The notes: generated by a model from the letters alone, not told the origin. A stretch of DNA of 44,896 nucleotides from an uncultured Acetatifactor sp. (GCA_910584375.1 CAJUAH010000027.1:8780-53675), one strand, 5' to 3'. Shown: positions 9,535 through 18,514, counted from the stretch's first letter. Numbers and translations: made by a program.

Positions 9535-12500
9535 ATGTCCAACATTTTTAATTTATCACGTAATTTGCAAAAACCTAAAATATATCTATGCAGAAAGGAT
9601 TTCTCCAGGATCGGCGAGATCACTGCCTTTACCGCGGATGTAACCGTATCCATGTCGTTTGAGGACCCGAATGAATTATCGTTTACTGTGTATAAGACGG
9701 CAGACACAGTTGAAAACCCATATTGGGATGATATCGTGAACTTAAAACTGATATACATATACGATTATGATGAATACTTCGAGATTGAGGTCGGCGAACG
9801 GGAAACCGAAACAGAGATGAAACAGATTACCGCGCAGAGTTTATGCGAATCCGAATTATCCAATCTGCATATCTCTCTGGAAGTAAATACAGATACAGAC
9901 ATAGACAGAACGGATTATTCTCCTACGATTATATATAATCCGGACACCCCCTCTGTTTCCCTTCTCCACAGAATCTTAAAAGACAAAGCGCCGCACTATA
10001 CCATATCGCATGTGGACGACTCCCTTGCGTCCTTGCAGAGAACATTTTCCGTTGACAGCAATATAGACGACTTTCTGCGCCGGGAATTGTCACAGGAAAT
10101 TGACGCGCATGTGGAATACAACACATCTGAGAGATCTGTTTCGCTCTACGACATGTTATCTGTGTGTAACGACTGTGGATATCGGGGCAATTATTATGAC
10201 TCCTGCCCCATATGTAACAGCACAAATGTCAAAAACGGATATGGGGAATGGACAAACGTATATATCTCCGCGGACAATCTGGCAGACGAGATATCCCTTA
10301 CCGCGGAGAAGTCCGTCATCAAAAACTGCTTTAAAGTAATAGGCGGAGACGATAACATAACCAACCGTATCCCGTCAGTTAATCCGAACGGCACGGGGTA
10401 CATCGTCAAATTTTCCGACCTGCAGTATAGCGATATGCCTGCGGAACTGGCCGACAAATTAAAGTCGTATGAAATCTTATGCAGAGACAGGAAAGATGAA
10501 TACAGAGACGTCACCCTCCATATCTGTGAATGTCTGGACAGGATCCTGTATTATCAGTCTGCTATGATGCCGTCTCCGTCCGTTTCCGAGACAGATTCTT
10601 CACAGGAAATATCAAATATCACAGGCAGCTTATCGGCGTTGATGTCAAATGCACAGGCCCCCAATACCATCGGCTTGAATACCTTCAGCAGATTTACCAC
10701 CGTTTCACTGGTAGACAGCGCAGTCCTGTCTTATGTCAGGATACTGCTGAGTCCTGATTATGAAGCATCCGTCAGGTCTTCTTCATACAGTTGCGAGGGC
10801 TCATACGGGATCTGGAAGGGCATACTTCATGTCAACTCTATATCATCCCCTGATACCGACCGGGCTGACAGCGGCGAAATCACCCTGAAAGTAGACGGGA
10901 ACGCTATCGCATATGTTACGCAGAAAATAGACAAAGCCCTTGCGGCAAAGGATCTGAAGGATCAGGTGTATGACTATTCCCTGTACAGCGTTGACGCGCT
11001 GCAAAATTTTATTGACGCCTATGAGGCGTGTGAGGGTATTCTGGTTGATCACGGAGATTCCGGAATGGCTGCGGACACTCCGCAATACGCCATATACAAT
11101 AAATACAGGACTTTAAAACAAGACGCTGTAACAGAACAGGCAAAAAAACAGGATATGATTGCCCAGTGGATGTGTAAAAAGGAAATCTATGAGGCACAGC
11201 AGAAATCAATCCATGATTTGCTGAATCTGCGGAATTATTTAGGCGATCATTTATATAAGGCATACTGTGCTTATAGAAGGGATGATACCTATCAAAACAG
11301 CAATTATATCTCTGACGGGCTGTCTGACGCCGAATTATTACGGCAGGCAGAGAAATTGCTGGATTGTGCCGATAAAGAATTGGACATTGCCTGCCGTAAC
11401 CAATACTCTCTCTCAACGACAATGAATAACCTGTTCCTAATGGATGAGTTTGCCCCGTTTCATGATAAGTGCAGATTGGGCAATTGGATTTATGCAGATA
11501 TCAGCGGCTCCGTATTTCTGCTGCGCCTGGTCAAAATCGGGATCAATTACGAGAACGTTGATAAGGTTACGGTTGAATTTTCCAATGCAAGAGAACTTTA
11601 TAACGCGTCCGGCTCTATTAAAAATATATTGAATAATGCACAATCCATTGCCGCATCCTATCCTGCCGCACTAAAACAGGTTTCTGAGGATTCAAAAACC
11701 GTATCCCAAATAAATAATTGGGTTGACAATGGCTTGAATGCCACGAATATGATGATCGCCAACTCCCCTGTACAAAATACGGTATTGGACGAAAACGGGA
11801 TATGGTGCAGGGGCTATGATGAGATCAGCGGGGATTTTGAACCGACACAGCTGCGGATTGTCAATTCTACTCTTGCCGTCACAGACGACGATTGGAAAAC
11901 AACCAAAGCCGCAATCGGAAAATATATTACGCAGGATCCTGTTACGGGTGAATACAGATACGCAATGGGGGTAATCGGAGAAACCATTGTGGGAAAAATA
12001 CTGCTGGGAGAAAAACTTGGCATCTACAACAATAATCAGTCTCTGATCTTTGACAAAAACGGTCTGAAAATTACAAATGGTAAGAATACCTTTACCGTTC
12101 ATCCAAATGCCGAGGAGTTATTGACAATCTCTAATGCAAAGCAGAAAATTTTCTATGTGGATACCAATGGCATGCTGCATATTCAGGGCGACGGTTCCGG
12201 CCTGGACATCTCTACAAACAAGTCTATCGGCATGAAAGTAAATACTTCCGATTTCAACGCTCCCAAAATAATATCCATGATAAATATGGATGAAACGGGC
12301 GTACAAATTGCAGGGAAAAAAATAGATATCACCGGTCAGGTAACATTTAACAGCTTTGCGTCCGATCTGCAAACCAATATCAGCCAAATTCAATCAGACG
12401 CATCCGACGCAAAATCCAAAACGGACGGATTGACTAAAGGTACGACCGTAATTGACGGCGGATGTATTTCAACGGGAACCATCGATGCAGAAAATGTGAA

Positions 12501-13371
12501 GGTTATAAATGTAAAAGCCGCAAGTGTAGATGCGGAAAATATCACCGGCGCCATGATCAGCGGTAAAAAAATAGTCGGCGGAACTATCGAAGGCACTGAA
12601 TTAAGCGGATGTTCAGGAAGCTTTACTTCTATCTTTTTACATAATAAAGATTTAGTCGATACTTTTCAATACGGGTCCATTTGCGGACAATATTTGGGCT
12701 CCGACGGTAAGGTAAGGCCATGCGAGGTAATGCGGATCAACAATATGGAACGTGCGTCCGACATGTATGTATTTCGTCCCATGTATTTCCAAAGTGACGC
12801 GGCCGAGCTTATATTACATTCCCGTGCGGGAATGCGTTTTGGTTCCATACTGAACACCGACCACTCTATGCTTCCCGCATATATCAACACACTGGATACC
12901 TCGGATTCTTCCGGCAGAGCCGGTATCCGCATGGGTTTTATAGATGCCGGCGCAGAAAAACCCGGGTTTGAAATATATGACGATTACAGTTTAAATCCAA
13001 GCTCTCACACCGTATCCGCAAAATTTTTCGGGAACTTGGAAGTATCCGGAGTGGTAGCCGACCAGTCCTCTATAAAATATAAGACAAATGTCCACGCTCT
13101 CTCTGATGCAGAGGCCTTAAAACTGCTTGAGTATAATATCGTATCCTTTGACTATAAGGATGGCCGCTGCGGAAGGCATGGTATGATTGCGGAAGAGGCG
13201 GCCAGGATCTCAGAGTATGCTATTGTTAGAGACAAAGACAATAACCCTGACGCAATCGGATATACCGGCTTTATCCCTGACATTATAAGACTAAATCAAA
13301 TCATGTATAAACAAATACAAGATTTAAAACAACAAATTAAAGAACTCAAGGGTGTCATAAAACACCCTTGA
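9535..13371 (+). CDS. Tail-associated (Tal-like) baseplate protein with C-terminal S74 auto-cleaving chaperone
   Basis: A 1278-residue protein. ATG at 9535 is chosen because AGGAGGT lies 5 bases upstream; an ATG at 9511 has no ribosome site. The first ~370 residues resemble the prophage endopeptidase-tail/Tal hub that caps the tail. An unusual zinc knuckle sits at about 210-231 (CNDCGYRG...CPICNS). The middle is helical, then comes a beta-rich region. At the C-terminus is an S74 intramolecular chaperone: S1178-S-I-K-Y-K1183 has the Ser/Lys spacing of the self-cleavage dyad, followed by GMIAEEA and a terminal helix. In this family the domain helps a trimer fold and then cuts itself off. I see no obvious peptidoglycan-hydrolase motif. 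Confidence 0.8.
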   Translation: MSNIFNLSRNLQKPKIYLCRKDFSRIGEITAFTADVTVSMSFEDPNELSFTVYKTADTVENPYWDDIVNLKLIYIYDYDEYFEIEVGERETETEMKQITAQSLCESELSNLHISLEVNTDTDIDRTDYSPTIIYNPDTPSVSLLHRILKDKAPHYTISHVDDSLASLQRTFSVDSNIDDFLRRELSQEIDAHVEYNTSERSVSLYDMLSVCNDCGYRGNYYDSCPICNSTNVKNGYGEWTNVYISADNLADEISLTAEKSVIKNCFKVIGGDDNITNRIPSVNPNGTGYIVKFSDLQYSDMPAELADKLKSYEILCRDRKDEYRDVTLHICECLDRILYYQSAMMPSPSVSETDSSQEISNITGSLSALMSNAQAPNTIGLNTFSRFTTVSLVDSAVLSYVRILLSPDYEASVRSSSYSCEGSYGIWKGILHVNSISSPDTDRADSGEITLKVDGNAIAYVTQKIDKALAAKDLKDQVYDYSLYSVDALQNFIDAYEACEGILVDHGDSGMAADTPQYAIYNKYRTLKQDAVTEQAKKQDMIAQWMCKKEIYEAQQKSIHDLLNLRNYLGDHLYKAYCAYRRDDTYQNSNYISDGLSDAELLRQAEKLLDCADKELDIACRNQYSLSTTMNNLFLMDEFAPFHDKCRLGNWIYADISGSVFLLRLVKIGINYENVDKVTVEFSNARELYNASGSIKNILNNAQSIAASYPAALKQVSEDSKTVSQINNWVDNGLNATNMMIANSPVQNTVLDENGIWCRGYDEISGDFEPTQLRIVNSTLAVTDDDWKTTKAAIGKYITQDPVTGEYRYAMGVIGETIVGKILLGEKLGIYNNNQSLIFDKNGLKITNGKNTFTVHPNAEELLTISNAKQKIFYVDTNGMLHIQGDGSGLDISTNKSIGMKVNTSDFNAPKIISMINMDETGVQIAGKKIDITGQVTFNSFASDLQTNISQIQSDASDAKSKTDGLTKGTTVIDGGCISTGTIDAENVKVINVKAASVDAENITGAMISGKKIVGGTIEGTELSGCSGSFTSIFLHNKDLVDTFQYGSICGQYLGSDGKVRPCEVMRINNMERASDMYVFRPMYFQSDAAELILHSRAGMRFGSILNTDHSMLPAYINTLDTSDSSGRAGIRMGFIDAGAEKPGFEIYDDYSLNPSSHTVSAKFFGNLEVSGVVADQSSIKYKTNVHALSDAEALKLLEYNIVSFDYKDGRCGRHGMIAEEAARISEYAIVRDKDNNPDAIGYTGFIPDIIRLNQIMYKQIQDLKQQIKELKGVIKHP
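13346..13371 (+). terminator. Hairpin overlapping the end of the Tal-like gene
   Basis: TCAAGGGTGT and ACACCCTTGA form a near-perfect stem around a 6-base loop, covering the last codons and stop of the Tal-like gene. Only AATCTTTT follows, so the T tract is weak. It could act as a partial terminator, an mRNA stabiliser or a processing site before the fibre gene. The stem is seen; the role is a guess. Confidence 0.35.
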
Positions 13372-13390
13372 ATCTTTTGGAGGTACATAT

Positions 13391-15493
13391 ATGAATCCTA
13401 TATATAGCCATCTTTACCTTGATCTGCAGCATAAAACCATTGATTCCGTTAATCTGAAACAATATGACTACAAATCAAGATATATATGTTTCCATATTAC
13501 AGATAACGGTAATCCTTACCGTTTATTGCCGGACACACAGGCAGAAATAAAAATACATAAGCCCGATGACACAAAGATCGTAAATTCTGCTCATGTGGAC
13601 TATGGCAGTAACCATGTAACCGTTGAAATAACGAGACAAATGACCGCTATATACGGTAATTTACATGCTGATATTACTCTGTTCCAAGGAGAACAGGCCA
13701 TATCGACAATGCCATTTTTAATAAATATTGAAAAGAGTCCTGTCCAGAATGATAATATCACCAGCATTGACGAATATGGCATACTTGAAGATTTAATCAC
13801 AGAGGTACAGTCTAATGAATCTGTGCGGCAGCATAATGAGGAAAATCGTAAAGAAACCGAGGAGATCCGAAACTTAAACGAGGATACTCGTAAGAAAAAT
13901 GAGAACGGTCGTATAGAAGGCGAAAATAGCCGGGATAATGCTGAAAAAACAAGAGAGAATAATGAAAACGGCAGAGTGGAGAAGGAAAAAACCAGGGTAA
14001 CGGGCGAAGGAATACGCCAAACACAGGAGACAGAGCGTCAGGAGAAGACATCCGCTGCCATTCAAAAAGCTAAAGCAGCAACACAGGCTGCCATAAATGC
14101 GACTTCTGATTTACAGGATAAACTTGATAATCATCATTTTGTATTGACAGAAGACAAAGATACTGCAAACGGCGTACCTGGTCTTGACTCCGATTGCAAA
14201 ATACCCATTGTTGAATTGCGCGAGGCCACTACTGCGGATAAGGGTATTGTACAACTGACTGACCGTGTTGACAGCGCCTCCACTACCACTGCCGCCACAT
14301 CCAATAGCGTAAAGATTGTATATGACGCACTGACTACTGAGAAAAATCGGTTAAGCAATGTGGAAAACAAATCTTCAGCTACAATCCGAAACGAGATCAC
14401 AAAATCAAATGTAACCAATGCTCTGGGGTATACTCCATATACGCCGGATGAAGTTGACAATAAATTGTCTACCGTAACCGCATATTTGGATACTGCCGTA
14501 CCAACCAACGTACAGGCGTACGTGGATGCCCACAAAACAGACCTGCAAGGAGCCACAGGTCCCCAGGGACCAAAAGGAGATACCGGCGCTGCCGGCCCTC
14601 AGGGGCCAAAAGGGGATACCGGCCCTGTAGGCCCTCAAGGGCCAAAAGGGAATACCGGCGCCGTAGGCCCCCAGGGGCCAAAGGGGAATACCGGTGCCGT
14701 AGGCCCTCAAGGACCAAAAGGGGATACCGGCGCCGTAGGCCCTCAGGGGCCAAAAGGGGATACCGGCCCTCAGGGACCATCCGGATCACCGTGGGGCGGC
14801 GGCACATTTAATGGATCAGTAACCCTTGCCTCCGGTAAAACACTGGCAATTAGCAGTAGTTCTAACATTTTTTTGAATCAGGGTAGCTGTATTAATATGT
14901 GTTTTAATCCTGCCTACTTTGGGAACGGGAAAATAAACTCCCCCCAGAACCAGCAATTATATATTGCAGCCTCTGACGAATGGCAGTATGAAGTCTTTTT
15001 GGGGGTTAAATCATCAATGTGGACTTTCTGTCCGGGAAGTGACGGATCAATAACGCTCGGTCATCCGAATTATAGATGGGGACAAATATACAGTTCGGTT
15101 TCTACTATCAGCACATCTGATCGTAACCGCAAAAAGGATATAACCTCCATACCTGACAAGTACCTGGACTTTTTTGCCTTGCTCCAACCCGTAACATACC
15201 GCTTTATTGACGGCACCAGCGGACGCATACATGTAGGTTTTATATCCCAGGACATTGAGGCGGCTATGGCGCAGGCAGGGCTGTCTGACTTAGAATTTGC
15301 CGGATTTTGCAAGGATCAAGCGTTAGATTCGGAGGGCAATCCAGTATTGGATGATTGCGGAGATCCCACATATATCTATTCCCTTCGATACGAGGAGTTT
15401 ATTGCCATCAACACGGCAGTGATACAGCGCCAGCAGGCAAAAATTAATAATTTGGAGAAACGCTTAGAACGGATTGAACATATAATACAGTGA
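13391..15493 (+). CDS. BppU-type baseplate/tail fibre protein with collagen-like repeats and S74 chaperone
   Basis: A 700-residue probable trimeric fibre or receptor-binding protein. Residues 1-125 look like the BppU N-terminal domain that docks on the baseplate (DLQHKTIDSVNLKQYDYKSR...). Residues about 145-215 form a strict seven-residue repeat, with an arginine ending each heptad (NLNEDTR, KKNENGR, IEGENSR). Residues about 275-310 resemble the tail-fibre repeat (TTADKGIVQLTD), and about 340-355 contains NALGYTPYTPDEV. Residues 387-467 are Gly-X-Y collagen-like. The C-terminus is an S74 auto-cleaving chaperone with the S576-D-R-N-R-K581 dyad. The start follows GGAGG at 13379-13383. Receptor binding is inferred from the fibre architecture. 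No lysis gene follows. Confidence 0.85.
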   Translation: MNPIYSHLYLDLQHKTIDSVNLKQYDYKSRYICFHITDNGNPYRLLPDTQAEIKIHKPDDTKIVNSAHVDYGSNHVTVEITRQMTAIYGNLHADITLFQGEQAISTMPFLINIEKSPVQNDNITSIDEYGILEDLITEVQSNESVRQHNEENRKETEEIRNLNEDTRKKNENGRIEGENSRDNAEKTRENNENGRVEKEKTRVTGEGIRQTQETERQEKTSAAIQKAKAATQAAINATSDLQDKLDNHHFVLTEDKDTANGVPGLDSDCKIPIVELREATTADKGIVQLTDRVDSASTTTAATSNSVKIVYDALTTEKNRLSNVENKSSATIRNEITKSNVTNALGYTPYTPDEVDNKLSTVTAYLDTAVPTNVQAYVDAHKTDLQGATGPQGPKGDTGAAGPQGPKGDTGPVGPQGPKGNTGAVGPQGPKGNTGAVGPQGPKGDTGAVGPQGPKGDTGPQGPSGSPWGGGTFNGSVTLASGKTLAISSSSNIFLNQGSCINMCFNPAYFGNGKINSPQNQQLYIAASDEWQYEVFLGVKSSMWTFCPGSDGSITLGHPNYRWGQIYSSVSTISTSDRNRKKDITSIPDKYLDFFALLQPVTYRFIDGTSGRIHVGFISQDIEAAMAQAGLSDLEFAGFCKDQALDSEGNPVLDDCGDPTYIYSLRYEEFIAINTAVIQRQQAKINNLEKRLERIEHIIQ
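14549..14791 (+). repeat. Collagen-like 36-base tandem repeats in the fibre gene
   Basis: Six units of 36 bases encode 12-residue blocks such as GPQGPKGDTGAV, followed by a short GPQGPSGSP end. The units differ at few positions, mainly D/N in GDT/GNT and AV/PV/AA before the next block, so they could expand or contract by slippage or recombination. Each change of one unit would alter shaft length by 12 residues and keep the reading frame. Confidence 0.9.
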
Positions 15494-15517
15494 TTTTTTA
15501 GTAATGCATAATAAAAA

Positions 15518-15588
15518 AGCAGATAACGGGAGTCGAACCCGCCTTTCCAGCTTGGGAAGCTAGCGTTCTACCGATGAACCATATCTGC
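15518..15588 (-). tRNA. tRNA-Gly (anticodon CCC)
   Basis: Read on the minus strand, GCAGATA pairs with TATCTGC as the acceptor stem. The T arm contains GGTTCGACTCC. The anticodon arm CTAGC-TTCCCAA-GCTGG gives anticodon CCC, reading the glycine codon GGG. The discriminator base is T and no CCA is encoded. The 3' end faces the phage tail genes, which is the orientation expected where a phage or island integrated at a tRNA 3' end. Confidence 0.93.
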
Positions 15589-15747
15589 GTTTTCACTTTT
15601 ATGAGTATACCACAAAACTTGCTGCTTGTAAACTGCATTTTTCATTTCCGGTCGGCTTTCATTTCAAGTCAGTATAAAATATGCTGTACCCGCTCCTGTC
15701 TCGGCGGCGCAGCCCCCTCGGTCGGATTTGATAAGTCCTGCCGTCAA

Positions 15748-15788
15748 ACAAAATTCCCGGCGGAAATAATTACTTCCGCCGGGAACTT
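15748..15788 (-). terminator. Terminator of the infC-rpmI-rplT operon
   Basis: TTCCCGGCGGAA and its complement form a strong 13-base-pair stem around a 7-base AT loop, followed on the minus strand by TTTTGTTTG. It lies about 15 bases after the rplT stop. The remaining stretch towards the tRNA (15589-15747) holds nothing else I can recognise. Confidence 0.9.
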
Positions 15789-15803
15789 TTCAGACACACT
15801 TAT

Positions 15804-16160
15804 TTAAGCCAACTTAGACTTAGCCAGCTCGGCCAAAGTTGTAAATCCGTCCGCGTCGTTTACCGCCATCTCGGCCAGCATCTTGCGGTTCATCTCCACG
15901 CCTGCCAGTTTCAGGCCGTGCATGAACTTGCTGTAGGATAAGCCGTTCAGCCTTGCCGCCGCGTTGATACGGGCGATCCAGAGCTGTCTGAACTGACGCT
16001 TTCTCTCTTTTCTGCCGGCATAGGAGCTGGCCAGCGCTCTCATAACGGACTGCTTTGCCACTCTGTACTGCTTGCTCCGGGCTCCTCTGTAGCCCTTAGC
16101 CAGCTTTAATACTCTATTGTGCTTTTTCTTAGCGTTTAAGCCGCCTTTAATTCTTGCCAT
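15804..16160 (-). CDS. rplT: 50S ribosomal protein L20
   Basis: A 118-residue protein of normal length for L20, starting MARIKGGLNAKKKHNRVLK and containing the family's basic N-terminal tail (LAKGYRGARSKQYRVAKQ). It binds 23S rRNA early in large-subunit assembly. In Firmicutes it also represses its own operon by binding the leader RNA, and such a leader is present upstream of infC. It is the last gene of infC-rpmI-rplT, 21 bases after rpmI, and is followed by a strong terminator. The ribosome site is AGGAGGAG. Confidence 0.98.
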   Translation of the reverse strand: MARIKGGLNAKKKHNRVLKLAKGYRGARSKQYRVAKQSVMRALASSYAGRKERKRQFRQLWIARINAAARLNGLSYSKFMHGLKLAGVEMNRKMLAEMAVNDADGFTTLAELAKSKLA

Positions 16161-16181
16161 TTTACTCTCCTCCTAACCTGA

Positions 16182-16379
16182 TTATAAATAAGGTAAAATC
16201 TTCTTCATTGTCTTAACGTTCGTTGCATCCGTGATCGTAGGCTTTCTAAGATTTCTCTTATTCTTAGTCGTCTTCTTGGTTAAGATATGGCGCTTGTAAG
16301 CCCTGTTTCTCTTCAACTTACCTGTTCCAGTCACTTTAAAACGCTTAGCTGCTGATCTGCTTGTCTTCATTTTGGGCAT
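16182..16379 (-). CDS. rpmI: 50S ribosomal protein L35
   Basis: A 65-residue basic protein with the typical L35 start (MPKMKTSRSAAKRFKVTGTG) and the conserved KRNRAYKRHILTKKT segment. It is a structural component of the large ribosomal subunit. It lies between infC and rplT in the near-universal bacterial order, with an AGGAGG ribosome site. Nothing unusual is seen. Confidence 0.98.
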   Translation of the reverse strand: MPKMKTSRSAAKRFKVTGTGKLKRNRAYKRHILTKKTTKNKRNLRKPTITDATNVKTMKKILPYL

Positions 16380-16425
16380 AACGGTTTCCTCCTAAACTTT
16401 TCTTAATCTATTTTAACCAATGAGC

Positions 16426-16932
16426 TTACCGCTTCTCAGTTAAAAACATGGTCATACTCCTGCCTTCCACCTTGGGCGCTTTCTCCACCACCGCAATGTC
16501 GGACAGGCTTTGGGCAAAATCGTCCAGAATGTGCTTGCTGTTGTTCATATGGGCCATCTCCCGCCCTCTGAAACGCAGCGTAATCTTCACTCTGTCTCCC
16601 TTGCTCAAAAATTTCCGGGCCGCGCCGATCTTGGTGTTCAGATCGTTGGTGTCAATGTTGGGCGACAGCCGGATCTCCTTGATCTCGATCACTTTCTGTT
16701 TCTTTTTGGCTTCCTTCTCCCGGCGCGCCTGCTCATAGCGATATTTGCCATAGTCGGCAATCCTGCACACCGGCGGCTTGGCTGTAGGCACAATCTTGAT
16801 CAGATCCACACCGGCCTCTTCCGCCAGCGCCATGGCCTCCCTTGCCGACATCACGCCCAGCTGCTCGCCATTCTCCCCGATTACTCGTACTTCCCGATCT
16901 CTGATTTGTTCATTAATAAATAGTTCGCTAAT
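16426..16932 (-). CDS. infC: Translation initiation factor IF-3
   Basis: IF-3 binds the 30S subunit, prevents premature 50S joining and checks the start codon. The 168-residue product begins ISELFINEQIRDREVRVIGE and shows both domains with the linker (ARREKEAKKKQKVIEIKEIRL). I place the start at ATT (16932): GGAGGG at 16940-16945 is ideally spaced, and the ATG codons further upstream have no ribosome site and lie in or near the leader's terminator. A non-AUG start is a known device by which IF-3 limits its own synthesis. The gene heads the operon and is preceded by an L20-type leader with its own terminator. Confidence 0.95.
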   Translation of the reverse strand: MSELFINEQIRDREVRVIGENGEQLGVMSAREAMALAEEAGVDLIKIVPTAKPPVCRIADYGKYRYEQARREKEAKKKQKVIEIKEIRLSPNIDTNDLNTKIGAARKFLSKGDRVKITLRFRGREMAHMNNSKHILDDFAQSLSDIAVVEKAPKVEGRSMTMFLTEKR

Positions 16933-16949
16933 GGCTTTACCCTCCATAA

Positions 16950-17107
16950 GAAAAAAAGTGGATAGCATAACTATCCACTCAAAAGTCTAACCCAACACAC
17001 ATACAGCCCCTGTGACTGCATTGCAACGGATCTTCCTGTGAACGCTTACCAGCCTGCGCCGTAAGGTGAGAGCGGATACTCTGCTTGATTGTATGTGCTG
17101 TACACAC
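16950..17107 (-). promoter_or_regulatory. L20-type leader RNA with attenuator terminator before infC
   Basis: The ~155-nucleotide untranslated leader runs from the predicted transcription start to just before the infC ribosome site. It contains a GC-rich structured core (CTCACCTTACGGCGCAGGC, CACAGG...) and ends in a perfect 9-base-pair hairpin (AGTGGATAG/CTATCCACT, 16957-16979) followed by seven U residues. This matches the arrangement in Firmicutes where L20 binding favours the terminator and shuts down infC-rpmI-rplT. The terminator and position are seen directly. L20 binding is inferred from the family. Confidence 0.85.
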
Positions 17108-17113
17108 TTGAAT

Positions 17114-17142
17114 AGTGTATCAGACTTCTCCCCAGGTGTCAA
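17114..17142 (-). promoter_or_regulatory. Promoter of infC-rpmI-rplT
   Basis: On the minus strand TTGACA (17137-17142) and TACACT (17114-17119) are separated by exactly 17 bases. The perfect -35 box is as expected for a strong ribosomal-protein promoter. Transcription would start near 17107. Confidence 0.85.
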
Positions 17143-17165
17143 TACATTTTTTCATTAAAGCTGAA

Positions 17166-18341
17166 TTAAAACTGAACCGAATTTGTAATATCAAATATCA
17201 GATCCTGCAACGTCGCAAGCGCGTCTTCCGAAGAATCGGACAGGGCAATGAATTGTACCGTCGCCTCGAATATATGTACATCCGTCGAGCAGACTACAAT
17301 ATAAGCGTAACCGGCGTTATAAATCTTACGGTTTATACCGTTTTCATCTGTGGTATCCAGGATAGGATCTCCGTACTGGAGGTAATTGTAAGGATTGGCA
17401 TACTTCTGTGCCAGCATAGAGAAATCTATACTAATATAATACTTTTTTCCGTTGTCATTCAGGACGCTGTCCACGCCGCGCTGTTTTGTCGTAAATAAAC
17501 CCGAAAGCTGTCTGTACACAGGCGACCATAACAGGGACACATTATGGATGTCCGACGTTTGCCCATTGGGCACATCTTCAAAGTAAATCGTCGTCATGTC
17601 CTCCCGATTGCTTTCCTCGATACTCTTTCCGATTTCAAAGCCGGAAAGTGTCTGCGTATTCCTGTCAACATAAATTCTGATGCCGTAATATGTATCCGAT
17701 TGAGCGTCCTCAACCCGTCCGTACGTATAAGTCAAATTCCCATCGATTTCCGTCGCTATTCCAAGCTTTTCCTCGATGGAACCGTAAGGATCGCCAAATG
17801 TCAGCCCGCCGGGAAAGTACATCGTAACATTATCCGGTTTCATCCTCGCGAAGATAACCTCGATCATCGGATCCATATCCGCCACAGTCTCAGGAGTTTC
17901 CGTCTTTTTAGTAAAGTTGATATTACCCATCGTTTCCCCGTTATACAGCAACCCCACGCTGACCGAATCTTTCGGCATAAACAGGTAATCCTTTGCCTTG
18001 CGACCGTAATCGACCTCATAATCCAGTCCCATATCGACCCACTCGCTCAGATGAATGGGCAATTGGATCAGCTTGTCGTCGATCTGAATCAGGCCGCTGT
18101 CCCAGGCCGCGTCAATAATCTCCTGCTTTGGCTCATAAGAAATTGCCGCTGCCATGGCTGTGTCCTGCTGCGCCTCAGCGGATTCCTCGGCGGACTCCAT
18201 CGCAAGCAGCGCCTCCTCCAGCTCCTTTTCCGTCATGGTTTCCAGATCCTGTTCCGTTATAGGCTTGTCCGCGCCGTTTCCGCATGATGTAAGACCGAAA
18301 AACAAACACAGCGCAATAACAGATATCATTAATTTTTTCAT
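17166..18341 (-). CDS. Putative lipoprotein of unknown function
   Basis: A 391-residue exported lipoprotein. The signal peptide MKKLMISVIALCLFFGLTSC ends in a lipobox with Cys20 as the lipidation site. Residues 28-70 are acidic and Glu/Ala-rich, a likely flexible linker. The rest looks like a soluble mixed alpha/beta domain containing KADQ-free, Tyr/Asp-rich stretches and no catalytic motif that I recognise. It has its own promoter (18372-18400) and the ribosome site AGAGGGGG before the ATG. It stands alone between the ribosomal-protein operon and the DUF1540 gene, all on the same strand. Function is unknown. Confidence 0.75.
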   Translation of the reverse strand: MKKLMISVIALCLFFGLTSCGNGADKPITEQDLETMTEKELEEALLAMESAEESAEAQQDTAMAAAISYEPKQEIIDAAWDSGLIQIDDKLIQLPIHLSEWVDMGLDYEVDYGRKAKDYLFMPKDSVSVGLLYNGETMGNINFTKKTETPETVADMDPMIEVIFARMKPDNVTMYFPGGLTFGDPYGSIEEKLGIATEIDGNLTYTYGRVEDAQSDTYYGIRIYVDRNTQTLSGFEIGKSIEESNREDMTTIYFEDVPNGQTSDIHNVSLLWSPVYRQLSGLFTTKQRGVDSVLNDNGKKYYISIDFSMLAQKYANPYNYLQYGDPILDTTDENGINRKIYNAGYAYIVVCSTDVHIFEATVQFIALSDSSEDALATLQDLIFDITNSVQF

Positions 18342-18371
18342 AGGTACCCCCTCTTGGATTTTATGTATCTT

Positions 18372-18400
18372 AATATAACACAGAACAAATTATTATGCAA
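18372..18400 (-). promoter_or_regulatory. Promoter of the lipoprotein gene
   Basis: On the minus strand TTGCAT (18395-18400) and TATATT (18372-18377) are separated by 17 bases, about 30 bases upstream of the lipoprotein start codon. Confidence 0.6.
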
Positions 18401-18449
18401 TTTTTAATGATGACACATTTCCATTTCCGGATACCGCCCGGTTCTGCGC

Positions 18450-18487
18450 AAAACGGCGGCACATATCCGTCCGGATATATGCCGCCG
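18450..18487 (-). terminator. Terminator of the DUF1540 gene
   Basis: CGGCGGCA(C/T)ATATCCG repeats form an almost perfect 16-base-pair hairpin with a tiny loop (18454-18487), followed on the minus strand by TTTT. It lies 28 bases after the DUF1540 stop codon. Confidence 0.8.
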
Positions 18488-18514
18488 TCCCAATCATTAT
18501 ACATATCGGAAAGA

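Noticed and set aside
14549..14791. A CRISPR-like regularly spaced repeat
   Set aside because: The 36-base period is continuous coding sequence for Gly-X-Y triplets, with no unique spacers.
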